A stretch of DNA of 35,190 nt from Betaproteobacteria bacterium (GCA_009919175.1 RGCL01000025.1:1-35190); one strand, 5' to 3'. Counted from the first letter of the stretch, positions 1 through 7,880 are shown. The notes: generated by a model not told the origin, from the sequence alone. Translations and numbers: made by a program.

Positions 1-746
1 AGCGACTGGGCGGTGATGGCACTGGCGGCGTCGCTCGCGAGGTAGAGCGCGAGGCTGGCCACTTCATCGGGGTGGAGGATGCGGTTCATGGGCACGCGCG
101 AGAGCACGTTCTTGATGAGCGCTTCGGGGTCGCCGCTGGCTGCCGCCGTCTGGGCCTTGAGCTCTTCCACCATGTCGGTTTGCACAAAGCCGGGGCATAT
201 CGCATTCACGGTGACCCCGGTTTGCGCGGTCTCCAACGCCACGCAGCGGGTGAGCCCAACCACCGCATGTTTGCTGGTGTTGTAGGCGCTTTGCAGGCGA
301 GAGCCCCATTTGCCCGCGGTGGAGGCGATGTTGATGATGCGCCCCCAGCGTTGCTCGATGAGGTGGGGCAAGACGGCCTGGGTCATGTGCAAAACCCCAA
401 AGAGGTTGACCTCCATGAGCTCGCGAAAGTCGTTTGCACTGTGGTTCAGAAAGGATTTGGAGCGGTAGATCCCGGCGTTGTTGACCAGGATGTCGATGCG
501 CCCCATGCGTGCTAGAACGTCCTGGGTGAGCTGGCGGCAGGCGGCTTCGTCGCGCACATCCAGCGCCATGCACACGAGCTGGTCGCCGCCGCCCAGGGCC
601 GCTTGCATCTGGGCCACCCCGTCGGGATGGGAGCACAAGGCCACCACGCGCGCGCCCTGGCGCAAATAGTTGTGCGCGATGGCCAGGCCAATGCCCCTGC
701 GCGCGCCCGTGACCAAGGCCACTTTCCCGGACAACCATTCAGCCAT
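1..746 (-). CDS. SDR family NAD(P)-dependent oxidoreductase, 3' end cut by window edge
   Basis: Reading the minus strand from the ATG at 746 gives a classical short-chain dehydrogenase with 248 residues inside the window; the last few residues and stop lie to the left. Visible motifs are the cofactor-binding TGARRGIG at residues 13-20, NNAG at 89-92, and the catalytic Ser142 with Tyr155 and Lys159 (YNTSK). A purine-rich GGGGGGAAGA precedes the ATG by a few bases, which supports this start. Classical SDRs are about 250 residues, so little is missing. The segment NAICPGFVQTDMV resembles the 3-hydroxybutyrate dehydrogenase / 3-oxoacyl reductase group, but the substrate cannot be fixed from motifs. 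It diverges from the DUF3237 gene, with 141 bases between the starts. The SDR call is firm; the substrate is open. Confidence 0.93.
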   Translation of the reverse strand, partial: MAEWLSGKVALVTGARRGIGLAIAHNYLRQGARVVALCSHPDGVAQMQAALGGGDQLVCMALDVRDEAACRQLTQDVLARMGRIDILVNNAGIYRSKSFLNHSANDFRELMEVNLFGVLHMTQAVLPHLIEQRWGRIINIASTAGKWGSRLQSAYNTSKHAVVGLTRCVALETAQTGVTVNAICPGFVQTDMVEELKAQTAAASGDPEALIKNVLSRVPMNRILHPDEVASLALYLASDAASAITAQS

Positions 747-887
747 TCTTCCCCCCTAGATTGCGGTCAAAATACACCTGTCACCACCTGGATGCAGGGC
801 AGGTTCAGAGGCCAAGGATATCGCCCCCGTGCCGGTCCATCTGTCCAGTTTGTGCCATCATCACGACCAAAGAAAGTTCTTGCTGTC

Positions 888-1343
888 ATGATCCAAACCC
901 GCTCCCTCTTCGAATTGCGCCTCACGGTCCCCCAGATCGACGATCTGGGTCCCACCCCCAACGGCCACCGCAAAATCGCCACCGTCACTGGCGGGCAGTT
1001 CCAGGGCGAACGCCTCCATGGCACGGTGTCGGCCAGCCCGGGAGGGGATTGGCTTTTGCTCAGACCCGATGGCGTGTTGGTGCTCGATGTGCGCCTGACC
1101 CTCAAAACCCACGACGGCGCCTTGATTTACATGACTTACCGGGGCTTGCGCCATGGCCCAGCCGAGGTCATGCAACGCCTCAATGCGGGTGAGCCCGTTG
1201 ACCCCGCGCTTTACTATTTCCGGATGACGCCGATCTTTGAAACGAGCGACGAGCGCTATGCCTGGCTCAATCGCCTGGTGAGCGTGGCCACGGGTCGACG
1301 CGAAGCCACCGGCCCCATCTACCAAGTTTTTGAAGTCTTGTGA
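888..1343 (+). CDS. DUF3237 (UPF0311) family protein
   Basis: A 151-residue protein that I recognise as DUF3237 from its spaced conserved features: a GGQFQG segment near residue 36, a GGDWLLLRPDG block near 54-64, LDVRLTL, the DGALIYMTYRG block, GEPVDPALYYFR, an FET motif, YAWLNR and the ending YQVFEVL. The family is small and thought to form a beta-barrel; its biochemical role is not established, though members often sit near aromatic or hydroxy-acid catabolism genes. I chose the ATG at 888 because it begins the family-typical N-terminus (IQTRSLFELRLTV); an in-frame ATG further upstream would add residues that do not look like the family. There is only a weak purine stretch (agaaag) before it. 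Confidence 0.9.
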   Translation: MIQTRSLFELRLTVPQIDDLGPTPNGHRKIATVTGGQFQGERLHGTVSASPGGDWLLLRPDGVLVLDVRLTLKTHDGALIYMTYRGLRHGPAEVMQRLNAGEPVDPALYYFRMTPIFETSDERYAWLNRLVSVATGRREATGPIYQVFEVL

Positions 1344-1366
1344 TTTGATCCCCAAGCATTGACACC

Positions 1367-2242
1367 ATGAGCAAAGAGCCAGTCAGCACCATCATCCGCA
1401 GCGACGCCCCGCACCTGGTCGAGGTCAAGCCGGGTTCGCTCAATGCCAGCAGCACCAAGTCCTGGGTGGAGGCGGGCGAAGTCAAGCCCGAGGACAACAT
1501 CGCGGTTGTCGCCTTGCCAGACGAGGCACCCAATCGCCAGGCGGTCAACGCGGGTGCCGCGGGTGCGAATCATCAAGCTGCCGTCGAGGCCGCAGCCGGA
1601 CAAGCCAACCGACAAAAGCTGGCCGACGATGCCGTGGCCAGCAACCGTGCGGCCTTGCCCGATGATGCCCTTGAAGACCAGCGGGCTGCCCTGCCACCCA
1701 CGGCGCCCCTCACCACGCACCATGAACCCGTGCCCGAATCGGGTGCGTTGACCGATCACCATGAACCGCTGAGTCAGGACCACATTCAGGATCATCAGGA
1801 GCCCGTGTCTCAGGACCACATTCAGGATCATCAGGAGCCCGTGTCTCAGGGCAAAACCCAGGCTCACCGCGAGCCGGTCGATGCCAGCCACAGCCACGAT
1901 CATGTGGAGCCTGCCCAGGCCACTCACGGCTTGGCCGATGGCCCAGAGATTGCCCCTGCGCCCACTCCATCCTCAGTGCCATCCTCAGCGCCTGCTGCTG
2001 CGCATGAAGCGGCCATGGGTGGCCAGGCTCATCCGGGTGAAGCCAAGCCCAGCAAGTCTGTTGCCCCATTTGTCCCGGTCGCATCAGCCAGGCCTCAGGC
2101 GGTTGGGCGCAAGATGGATCACGCCACCGCGGCGGTTCATCTCACCCACGACCCGGAGGCCTTCAAGAGCCGGGTCGCCGCCATCCGTGACAGCGTCTCG
2201 CACATCACCGATCAGCTTGATCACCTTGAGAAAAAGCACTGA
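1367..2242 (+). CDS. Unrecognised repeat protein with a 12-residue periodic motif
   Basis: This 291-residue protein matches no family I know. From about residue 44 to 190 a motif recurs every 12-13 residues, with starts at 44, 56, 68, 81, 93, 105, 118, 131, 143, 155, 167 and 179. The early copies read N-R/H-Q-x-V/L and the later ones H-H/Q/R-E-P-V/L, each followed by about seven acidic or small residues. Two adjacent copies (SQDHIQDHQEPV) are identical also in DNA. A Pro/Ala/Ser-rich linker follows (about 195-245), then a charged, probably helical tail (about 250-291). I see no signal peptide or membrane segment, so it is probably cytoplasmic; the protein is acidic and rich in His, Gln and Ala. 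It starts 23 bases after the DUF3237 stop without a clear Shine-Dalgarno sequence, so co-transcription is likely. The third-position pattern looks coding throughout. Confidence 0.8.
   Translation: MSKEPVSTIIRSDAPHLVEVKPGSLNASSTKSWVEAGEVKPEDNIAVVALPDEAPNRQAVNAGAAGANHQAAVEAAAGQANRQKLADDAVASNRAALPDDALEDQRAALPPTAPLTTHHEPVPESGALTDHHEPLSQDHIQDHQEPVSQDHIQDHQEPVSQGKTQAHREPVDASHSHDHVEPAQATHGLADGPEIAPAPTPSSVPSSAPAAAHEAAMGGQAHPGEAKPSKSVAPFVPVASARPQAVGRKMDHATAAVHLTHDPEAFKSRVAAIRDSVSHITDQLDHLEKKH
1774..1845 (+). repeat. Two perfect 36-bp tandem repeats inside the repeat-protein gene
   Basis: Bases 1774-1809 and 1810-1845 are identical over all 36 positions and encode SQDHIQDHQEPV twice. A degenerate third copy follows (SQGKTQAHREPV). 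The length is a multiple of three, so copy-number change would keep the frame. The identity suggests a recent duplication within an older array of diverged 12-residue units. Confidence 0.95.
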
Positions 2243-2276
2243 GCTCGATGCAACTGAAGACCGCAGCCAGAGGTGT

Positions 2277-3083
2277 TCAGATCAGGTTGCGCAGGGCTTG
2301 AGCCGTTTCGCGCAAGGCGGGCAAGACCCTGGCCACCACCGCTTCCGATGATTCGCCCTGCATGGGCATGTTCAGGCTCAATGCGCCCACCATGTCGCCT
2401 CGGTGGTCGCGCAGTGCAAAGGCCACCCCCCTGAAGCCGACATCGAATTGCTGCTCCGAGAGTGACCAGCCTTGCTGACGGATTTGCATGAGGATGCGTC
2501 GCATGAGCACAGGGTCGGTGATGGTGTAGTCGGTGAATGCGGGCAGGGGTGTTTTGGCCAGCCATTCGTCAATGGCCTCCACACTTTGATGGGCCAGCAT
2601 CAGCATGCCAGCCGACGTGGTGTAGCCCGGCACGCGTGAGCCCAGCACAAAGCCCGAGTTCATGGCCCGATTGGGACCATTTCTGGCGATGTACACGCAG
2701 TCCATGCCATCGAGCACACTGAGCATGGCAATTTCGCCAGTCTGTGTGGACAGTCGTTGCAAATAAGGTTGGGCAATGCGGGGCAACCGGGCCGATTCCA
2801 AGTAGTGTTGGCCTAGCCGCAACACCCGAGGCGTGAGCCAAAAGGATTTTCCATCGCTCGCCACATAGCCCAGGCTGGCCAGAGTCAGCAGGTAGCGCCG
2901 TGCGGCTGTGCGGGTGAGCCCGCTCAACTCGCCAACTTGCTGGGCGGTCAACCTGGGATGACTTTCATCAAAGCACTCGATGACACCAAAGCCCCGCTCC
3001 AGGCCAGCGATCCAGTCCCGGCGCAACAGCTCAGATTTGTCATGGATGGATTCGGGGGCTTTGACGCGTTCGGCTGGGATCAT
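2277..3083 (-). CDS. IclR family transcriptional regulator (PcaR/PcaU/PobR-like subgroup)
   Basis: A 268-residue protein with the IclR layout: a winged helix-turn-helix at about residues 26-74 (GLTRTAARRYLLTLASLGYV) and a C-terminal effector-binding domain from about 90 to the end. The run HPRLTAQQVGELSGLTR then ARRYLLTL is characteristic of the regulators of protocatechuate, 4-hydroxybenzoate and beta-ketoadipate genes. In that subgroup an aromatic acid is bound and genes are activated or repressed through a roughly 15-bp palindrome. It diverges from livJ across a 170-bp gap that contains such a palindrome, so it most likely controls both itself and the liv-aroE operon. The start at 3083 gives a normal family length. 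The effector is inferred only from subgroup resemblance and the neighbouring shikimate dehydrogenase. Confidence 0.93.
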   Translation of the reverse strand: MIPAERVKAPESIHDKSELLRRDWIAGLERGFGVIECFDESHPRLTAQQVGELSGLTRTAARRYLLTLASLGYVASDGKSFWLTPRVLRLGQHYLESARLPRIAQPYLQRLSTQTGEIAMLSVLDGMDCVYIARNGPNRAMNSGFVLGSRVPGYTTSAGMLMLAHQSVEAIDEWLAKTPLPAFTDYTITDPVLMRRILMQIRQQGWSLSEQQFDVGFRGVAFALRDHRGDMVGALSLNMPMQGESSEAVVARVLPALRETAQALRNLI

Positions 3084-3098
3084 GTTTAACCCTGATTG

Positions 3099-3115
3099 CG
3101 TTCGTTCATCGAACG
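3099..3115. promoter_or_regulatory. Putative IclR operator, inverted repeat CGTTCG-TTCAT-CGAACG
   Basis: A perfect 6-5-6 palindrome lies 16-32 bases upstream of the regulator start and about 140 bases upstream of livJ. Its core GTTCG-N5-CGAAC resembles the operators reported for PcaR/PcaU/PobR-type IclR proteins (GTTCG-containing, 15 bp). Its place just in front of the regulator suggests autoregulation; control of livJ would be from a distal upstream position. Confidence 0.65.
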
Positions 3116-3253
3116 GATGTGTTCAATCATCGCACAAAAAGTCAAAGCCGTTTCACCCAGCCAAAGCCGTCAAAGATACAGTGCGCGGGTGGCCGGATTC
3201 CCGCGCCATTCAACCTCAACCCCGCCTCAGGTGGACTGTCCCTGGAGACATCA

Positions 3254-4393
3254 ATGATCAAATCTTTCACGCTGAAGACCCTGGCTGTGGCTGCATTGGC
3301 CACGCTGGCTGTGTCAGCCCAAGCTCAAACCATCAAGATCGCCAACATCGTCGAACTCTCTGGTCCCGGCACGACTTCGGGCTCCATGTTCAAAGACGGC
3401 GTGGAAATGGCCATCAAAGAAATCAATGCGGCGGGCGGCATCAAGGGTCGCAAGATTGAGTACACCACCGAAGACACTCAAACCAACCCCGGTGTGGCCA
3501 AAGGCCTGACTCAAAAAGCCGTGGACAACGGTGCTTTCGCTGTGTTTGGTCCCGTGTATTCGGGCTCCATCATGGTGTCGCAAAAGGAAAGCCAGCGCGG
3601 GCAAATCCCCAACTTCACCGGTGGTGAAGCTGCGACCGTGACCCAACAAGGCAACCCCTATGTGTTCCGCACGGCATTTGGCCAGGACGTGTCTTTCCCC
3701 AAAGTCGCCCGCTACATCAATGCCAAGTCCAAGAACATCGTCATCATTTACGTGAACAACGACTTTGGCAAAAGCGGCCTGAACACCATCAAGAAGCTGC
3801 TCGACGGCTCGCCCACCAAGATCGCGGCTGAAGTCTCCACCGACCAGGGTCAGGTCGACTTTTCTGCTGCCGTGCTCAAGGCCAAGCAATCGGGCGCTGA
3901 CGCCATGTTTGCCTATGTGAACGAGGAAGAATCAGCACGCCTGTTGCGTGAACTGCGCAAGCAAGGCTGGGACAAGCCCATCATTGGTGAAACCACCCTG
4001 GCCGGTGCCAAGGTCATTGAACTGGCTGGCACGGCTGCTGAAGGCATCATCAGCCACGTGGGTCTGACCGTTGAAGCTGCCCCATTGCAAGAGTTTGGCC
4101 GCAAATACAAGGCGGCCTTCAACACCGTGTCTGACCACAACGGCATCAAGGGTTACACCGGCGTGTACGTGCTCAAGGCCGCCATCGAGAAAGCGGGCAA
4201 CTTTGATCCCAAGGCTGCTGCTGCGGCCATTCGCAACAGCTGCTTCAGTGCCAAGCAACATCCTGGCATCCTGATGGATGTGTGCTTTGACGACAAGGGC
4301 GACCTGGACCGCGAAAGCTACATGGTCACCGTGAAAAATGGCAAAGCGGTGGTGGCCGAAACCCTGCCTCCCCTGAACCCACCCAAGAAGTAA
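3254..4393 (+). CDS. livJ: Branched-chain-amino-acid-type ABC transporter, periplasmic binding protein
   Basis: A 379-residue type I periplasmic binding protein. Residues 1-24 form a Sec signal peptide with probable cleavage after AQA. The mature part has the Leu/Ile/Val-binding fold signature: IKIANIVELSGPG, then GVEMAIKEINAAGGIKGRKIEY, and AVFGPVYSGSI. The ATG at 3254 is supported by a GGAG sequence six bases upstream and by the signal peptide starting there; a longer reading frame upstream has no such support. It is the first gene of livJHMGF-aroE. Family members carry amino acids, but many beta-proteobacterial homologues bind aromatic acids, urea or short amides. With the IclR regulator and aroE attached, an aromatic or hydroaromatic ligand is a reasonable inference, so the liv name states family and not proven substrate. 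Confidence 0.92.
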   Translation: MIKSFTLKTLAVAALATLAVSAQAQTIKIANIVELSGPGTTSGSMFKDGVEMAIKEINAAGGIKGRKIEYTTEDTQTNPGVAKGLTQKAVDNGAFAVFGPVYSGSIMVSQKESQRGQIPNFTGGEAATVTQQGNPYVFRTAFGQDVSFPKVARYINAKSKNIVIIYVNNDFGKSGLNTIKKLLDGSPTKIAAEVSTDQGQVDFSAAVLKAKQSGADAMFAYVNEEESARLLRELRKQGWDKPIIGETTLAGAKVIELAGTAAEGIISHVGLTVEAAPLQEFGRKYKAAFNTVSDHNGIKGYTGVYVLKAAIEKAGNFDPKAAAAAIRNSCFSAKQHPGILMDVCFDDKGDLDRESYMVTVKNGKAVVAETLPPLNPPKK

Positions 4394-4405
4394 TGGGTTG
4401 AACCT

Positions 4406-4437
4406 GCGCATGGCAGGTCGTGTGACTTGCCATGCGT
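4406..4437 (+). other. Strong intergenic mRNA hairpin between livJ and livH
   Basis: Bases 4407-4419 (CGCATGGCAGGTC) pair with 4424-4436 (GACTTGCCATGCG) around a GTGT tetraloop: 13 pairs with one G-U wobble, plus a possible outer wobble. No T run follows, so it is not a standard intrinsic terminator. A smaller GC hairpin (4448-4460) comes next. In ABC transporter operons such hairpins after the binding-protein gene are known to slow 3'-5' decay or reduce read-through, giving excess binding protein; that role here is inferred. Confidence 0.75.
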
Positions 4438-4524
4438 CATTCCCGCGCGCGCCAGGCGCGAAGCCTTGTTGCCAGATCGGGGCGATCCCCCCGGTTGGCC
4501 GTCTGAATTCTTATCCATATCCCC

Positions 4525-5400
4525 ATGACTGATTTCCTGCAATTGTTCTTCAGCGGCATGGCTTCAGGCAGCATTTATGCCCTGGTTGCGCTGGGCTTTA
4601 CCCTGCTGTGGCAAGCCTCTGGCACGATCAACTTTGCCCAGGGCGAGTTTGTGATGGTGCCAGCCATCGTGATGGTGATCCTCATCCATGCCAAGTGGCC
4701 TTTGTGGTTGGCCTTTTTGGTGGCCTGTGTCATCAGCTCGGTCATCCTGGGTTGGGTCTTCAAGCGCGGCCTCATCGATCACCTCTTCCGCTTTGGCCTC
4801 ATGCCCATTGTGGTGGCCACCATCGGCTTGTCCATCGCCATTCGCAATGGCGTTCGTGCCGGCTACAGCTCTGAGCCCCAACCCTTTCCCCTGGTCTTCC
4901 CCGACGAGGTCTATCGCATTGCTGGCGTGACCCTCTCGAGCACCGACATCGGCACGCTGGTGTTTGCGCTGGGACTGGTCTTGCTCACCCAATGGTTTTT
5001 GTCCAAAACCGTCACGGGTCGAGCCATGCAGGCCGTGGCCCAAAACGTGGAAAGCGCCACCGTCCTGGGCATCAACGTGCCGCGCATGATCCTCTACACC
5101 TTCATCATCAATGCGGTGCTGGCCACAGCGGCTGCCTTGCTGGTGACGCCCACCTACCTGGCCAAGTTCGACATGGGCGAGGGCTTGGGCACCAAAGCCT
5201 TTTTTGCCGCCATCATTGGTGGATTCAACAACACCCGGGGCGCCTTGCTCGGCGGCATCATCGTTGGCGTGAGTGAAAACCTGGCCGCAGCCTATGTCTC
5301 GCCGGCCTATAAGGACGCGGTGGCGCTGGTGTTATTCATGATCGTGATCCTGTTCAAACCCCAAGGCCTTTTGGGCGCACCGGTGGAGCGCAAGGTATGA
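4525..5400 (+). CDS. livH: Branched-chain-type ABC transporter permease LivH
   Basis: A 291-residue integral membrane protein with about eight hydrophobic segments. It has the LivH N-terminal signature (FFSGMASGSIYALVALGFTLLW, broken here by no gap, at residues 8-29) followed by GTINFAQGEFVM, the conserved block after the first membrane segment. Near the C-terminus a GxxNxxGALLGG-type stretch (GGFNNTRGALLGGIIVG) corresponds to the loop that contacts the ATPase. It would form the inner-membrane channel with LivM. No clear Shine-Dalgarno sequence precedes the ATG, and a 131-bp hairpin-rich spacer separates it from livJ, consistent with lower expression than the binding protein. Its stop overlaps the livM start in an ATGA junction. 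Confidence 0.93.
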   Translation: MTDFLQLFFSGMASGSIYALVALGFTLLWQASGTINFAQGEFVMVPAIVMVILIHAKWPLWLAFLVACVISSVILGWVFKRGLIDHLFRFGLMPIVVATIGLSIAIRNGVRAGYSSEPQPFPLVFPDEVYRIAGVTLSSTDIGTLVFALGLVLLTQWFLSKTVTGRAMQAVAQNVESATVLGINVPRMILYTFIINAVLATAAALLVTPTYLAKFDMGEGLGTKAFFAAIIGGFNNTRGALLGGIIVGVSENLAAAYVSPAYKDAVALVLFMIVILFKPQGLLGAPVERKV

Positions 5401-6383
5401 ACATCCGTCACCTGTTGTTGGCCCTGGTGGCCTTGCTGGCCCTCATTGCACTGCCCACGTTCTTCAAGAGCTATGGCATTTTCATTTTCACCAGTTGGCT
5501 GATCTTCATCATCGCCACCATGGGTTTGAACCTCACGGTGGGCTATGCCGGACAAAAGTCACTGGGTCATGCGGCCTTTTTTGGCATCGGTGCCTACACC
5601 ACGGCCATCTTGCTCAAGGCGGGCGTGAGTTTCTGGGTGGGCATGCCCTTGGGCGCCCTGGGCTGCTTTGTGGTGGGCCTCATCCTGGGCTTTCCCGCGC
5701 TGCGGGTACAGACCATTTACCTTGCGTTTGCCACCTTGGGCTTTAACACGGCGGTGTGGCTGGTCATGCGCAACGAAGAAGCCCTGACCGGCGGCACCTT
5801 TGGCATCAACAACATTCCACGCCCCAACTTTTTTGGGGTGGATCTGATGGCCAATCTGCCTTACTACTGGTTTGTGCTGGGCTTTACCGTGGTGCTGGCG
5901 TTGCTGTTGCTGGGCTTGTTGCGCTCCCCCTGGGGCAAAGCGTTCACGGCCTTGCGCGACAACCCCATCCGTGCCGAGAGCCTGGGTGTTGACACCCGCA
6001 CCTACACCCTTATGGCCTTTGCCATTGGCGCGGCTTATGCGGGCATCGCCGGTGCTTTGTATGCCTGTCTGGTGGAATTCATTGATCCAGCGCTCTTCAC
6101 GGTGGGCGCCTCCATCATGATGTACCTCATGGTGGTGGTGGGTGGTCCTGGCTATTTCCTGGGGCCGGTGATTGGCTCTGCGGTGGGTGTCGTCTTGCCC
6201 GAGTGGCTGCGCTTTGCCCAGGCCTGGTACTTGTTTGTATTTGGACTCACGGTTGTGGTGATGATGATTGTGTTGCCCGATGGGCTCCTGAGCCTTCCCG
6301 ACCAACTCAAGGCCAAGCGCCGCGCACGCGAGGCTTCAGCCCAGCGCGCGGGCAAGGCTCAGCAACAAGGGGTGTCGTCATGA
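5397..6383 (+). CDS. livM: Branched-chain-type ABC transporter permease LivM
   Basis: A 328-residue membrane protein, second permease of the transporter. It shows the LivM pattern: hydrophobic N-terminal segments, GLNLTVGYAGQKSLGHAAFFGIGAYT at about residues 42-67, FPALRVQTIYLAFATLGF, the EALTGGTFGI segment, a GKAFTALRDNPIRAESLGV cytoplasmic loop (the ATPase-coupling region) and a last hydrophobic stretch before a basic tail (KAKRRAREA). It begins within the livH stop (ATGA) and its own stop overlaps the livG start in the same way, so the three genes are translationally coupled. Length is normal for the family. Confidence 0.93.
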   Translation: MNIRHLLLALVALLALIALPTFFKSYGIFIFTSWLIFIIATMGLNLTVGYAGQKSLGHAAFFGIGAYTTAILLKAGVSFWVGMPLGALGCFVVGLILGFPALRVQTIYLAFATLGFNTAVWLVMRNEEALTGGTFGINNIPRPNFFGVDLMANLPYYWFVLGFTVVLALLLLGLLRSPWGKAFTALRDNPIRAESLGVDTRTYTLMAFAIGAAYAGIAGALYACLVEFIDPALFTVGASIMMYLMVVVGGPGYFLGPVIGSAVGVVLPEWLRFAQAWYLFVFGLTVVVMMIVLPDGLLSLPDQLKAKRRAREASAQRAGKAQQQGVSS

Positions 6384-7126
6384 CTCAGGCGCTCTTACAC
6401 GTTGAAGACGTTCGCAAGAGTTACGGTGCCATTCATGCCGTGGCTGGGGTGTCGTTTGAAGTCATGCCCGGAGAGATCTTTGGCGTGATTGGCCCCAACG
6501 GCTCGGGCAAGACCACGCTCTTCAACAGCATGCTGGGGCAAATCGTCCCTGACTCTGGTCGCATCCTGTTCAAGGGGCAAGACGTTTCTGGTCTTGGACC
6601 GCTGGCCTTGAACCGCCTGGGCATTGGCCGCACCTTTCAGACCCTGCAGGTGTTTGGCAAGATGACCGTGCGCGATAACCTCATCGTCGCCGCGCAAGAA
6701 CACCACGGCAGTCTCTTGGGTCGCATGTTTGCGCCGGGAGACTCCGGTCTGGGCGAGAAAGCCGATGCGCTGATCGAGCAATTCCGCATTGCCCATGTGG
6801 CGCACCAGCGAGCGGGCGAGCTGAGCTATGGCCAGCAAAAACTGGTGGACATTGCCATGGCCTTCATGAGCGAGCCCGATTTGGTGTTGCTTGATGAACC
6901 TTGCGCTGGGGTGAACCCGTCGTTGGTGGGGGGCATCAGCCGTTTGCTCAAGGACCTCAACCGCACCCGCAAGGGATCATTTGTGGTCATTGAACACAAC
7001 ATGGACTTTGTGATGGACTTGTGCCATCGCATCATGGTCATGGTGGAAGGGCAAGTCCTCGCGATTGGCACCCCGGAGGAGATCCGCGCCAATCAGCAAG
7101 TGCTCGATGCCTACCTGGGGAATTGA
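6380..7126 (+). CDS. livG: Branched-chain-type ABC transporter ATP-binding protein LivG
   Basis: A 248-residue cytoplasmic ATPase. Walker A is GPNGSGKT at residues 38-45, the ABC signature is LSYGQQK near 148, Walker B LVLLDEP near 168 and the switch histidine is in VIEHNMD near 203. The signature LSYGQQ in place of LSGGQ is typical of LivG. The N-terminal ATG overlaps the livM stop (ATGA). An upstream in-frame ATG at 6203 would lie inside livM and is rejected because homology starts at MTQALLHVEDVRKSYG. It pairs with LivF to drive the transporter. Confidence 0.95.
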   Translation: MTQALLHVEDVRKSYGAIHAVAGVSFEVMPGEIFGVIGPNGSGKTTLFNSMLGQIVPDSGRILFKGQDVSGLGPLALNRLGIGRTFQTLQVFGKMTVRDNLIVAAQEHHGSLLGRMFAPGDSGLGEKADALIEQFRIAHVAHQRAGELSYGQQKLVDIAMAFMSEPDLVLLDEPCAGVNPSLVGGISRLLKDLNRTRKGSFVVIEHNMDFVMDLCHRIMVMVEGQVLAIGTPEEIRANQQVLDAYLGN

Positions 7127-7127
7127 C

Positions 7128-7880
7128 ATGGCTTTGACATCTGAAGACACCTGCATCGAGTTCGACAACGTCGTGTCGGGCTACAAAGACCTCATGATCC
7201 TCAATCGCCTGAGCTTTCGCGCCAGGCGTGGCGCCATCACCTTGCTGATCGGACCCAATGGGGCGGGCAAGTCCACGGTGCTTAAAACCCTGTTTGGTCT
7301 GCTCAAGCCGAGGGAAGGGCGCATTCACCTCAATGGGGAGGACGTGACGGGTCAATCGGCCAAGTCCTTGCTCGACAAAGGCATCGCCTTTGTGCCCCAG
7401 GGGCGCAACCTGTTTGGTCAGCTCACCGTTCATGAGAACCTGGAGCTGGGTGGCATCACCTTGGGCATGACAACCACGCACGAGCGCATCCCTGAGGTCT
7501 TGTCGTTTTTCCCGCGCATCAAAGAACGCCTCAATTCGCGTGCCTCCTCCCTGTCGGGTGGCGAGCAAAAGCAGCTTGAAATTGGCCGCGCCTTGCTGCT
7601 GCGCCCCAAGGTCTTGCTGATCGATGAGCCCTCGATTGGTCTGTCACCCATGGTGGTCCAGGACGTGTTCAAGTTGCTCAGGCATTTGGCCGGCACGGGC
7701 ACCACCGTGTTGATGGTGGAGCAAAACGTCAAGAGTGCGCTCAAGTATTCGGATGAGGCCATTGCACTTGAGTCAGGCCGATTGGTGTTGCACAAACCCG
7801 CCAATGAAATTTTGGCGGACCCCAACATGGATCGATTATTCTTGGGGGGTGCCATTGCAGAGAATTCCACCTCACCATGA
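7128..7880 (+). CDS. livF: Branched-chain-type ABC transporter ATP-binding protein LivF
   Basis: A 250-residue ATPase, the second nucleotide-binding subunit. Walker A is GPNGAGKS at residues 42-49, the signature LSGGEQKQLEIGRAL begins near 142 and Walker B VLLIDEPSIGL near 162. The GRNLFGQLTVHENLELGG block (Q-loop region) and the LSPMVVQDVF stretch after Walker B are LivF-like. The start at 7128 lies one base after the livG stop (TGACATG). The stop overlaps the aroE ATG (ATGA), so the shikimate dehydrogenase is translated as the next cistron of the same message. Confidence 0.95.
   Translation: MALTSEDTCIEFDNVVSGYKDLMILNRLSFRARRGAITLLIGPNGAGKSTVLKTLFGLLKPREGRIHLNGEDVTGQSAKSLLDKGIAFVPQGRNLFGQLTVHENLELGGITLGMTTTHERIPEVLSFFPRIKERLNSRASSLSGGEQKQLEIGRALLLRPKVLLIDEPSIGLSPMVVQDVFKLLRHLAGTGTTVLMVEQNVKSALKYSDEAIALESGRLVLHKPANEILADPNMDRLFLGGAIAENSTSP

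Noticed and set aside
64..738. A 224-residue minus-strand frame overlapping the SDR gene
   Set aside because: It is in another frame of the same strand. The frame starting at 746 carries the full SDR motif set, whereas this one is Arg/Pro/His-rich without motifs.
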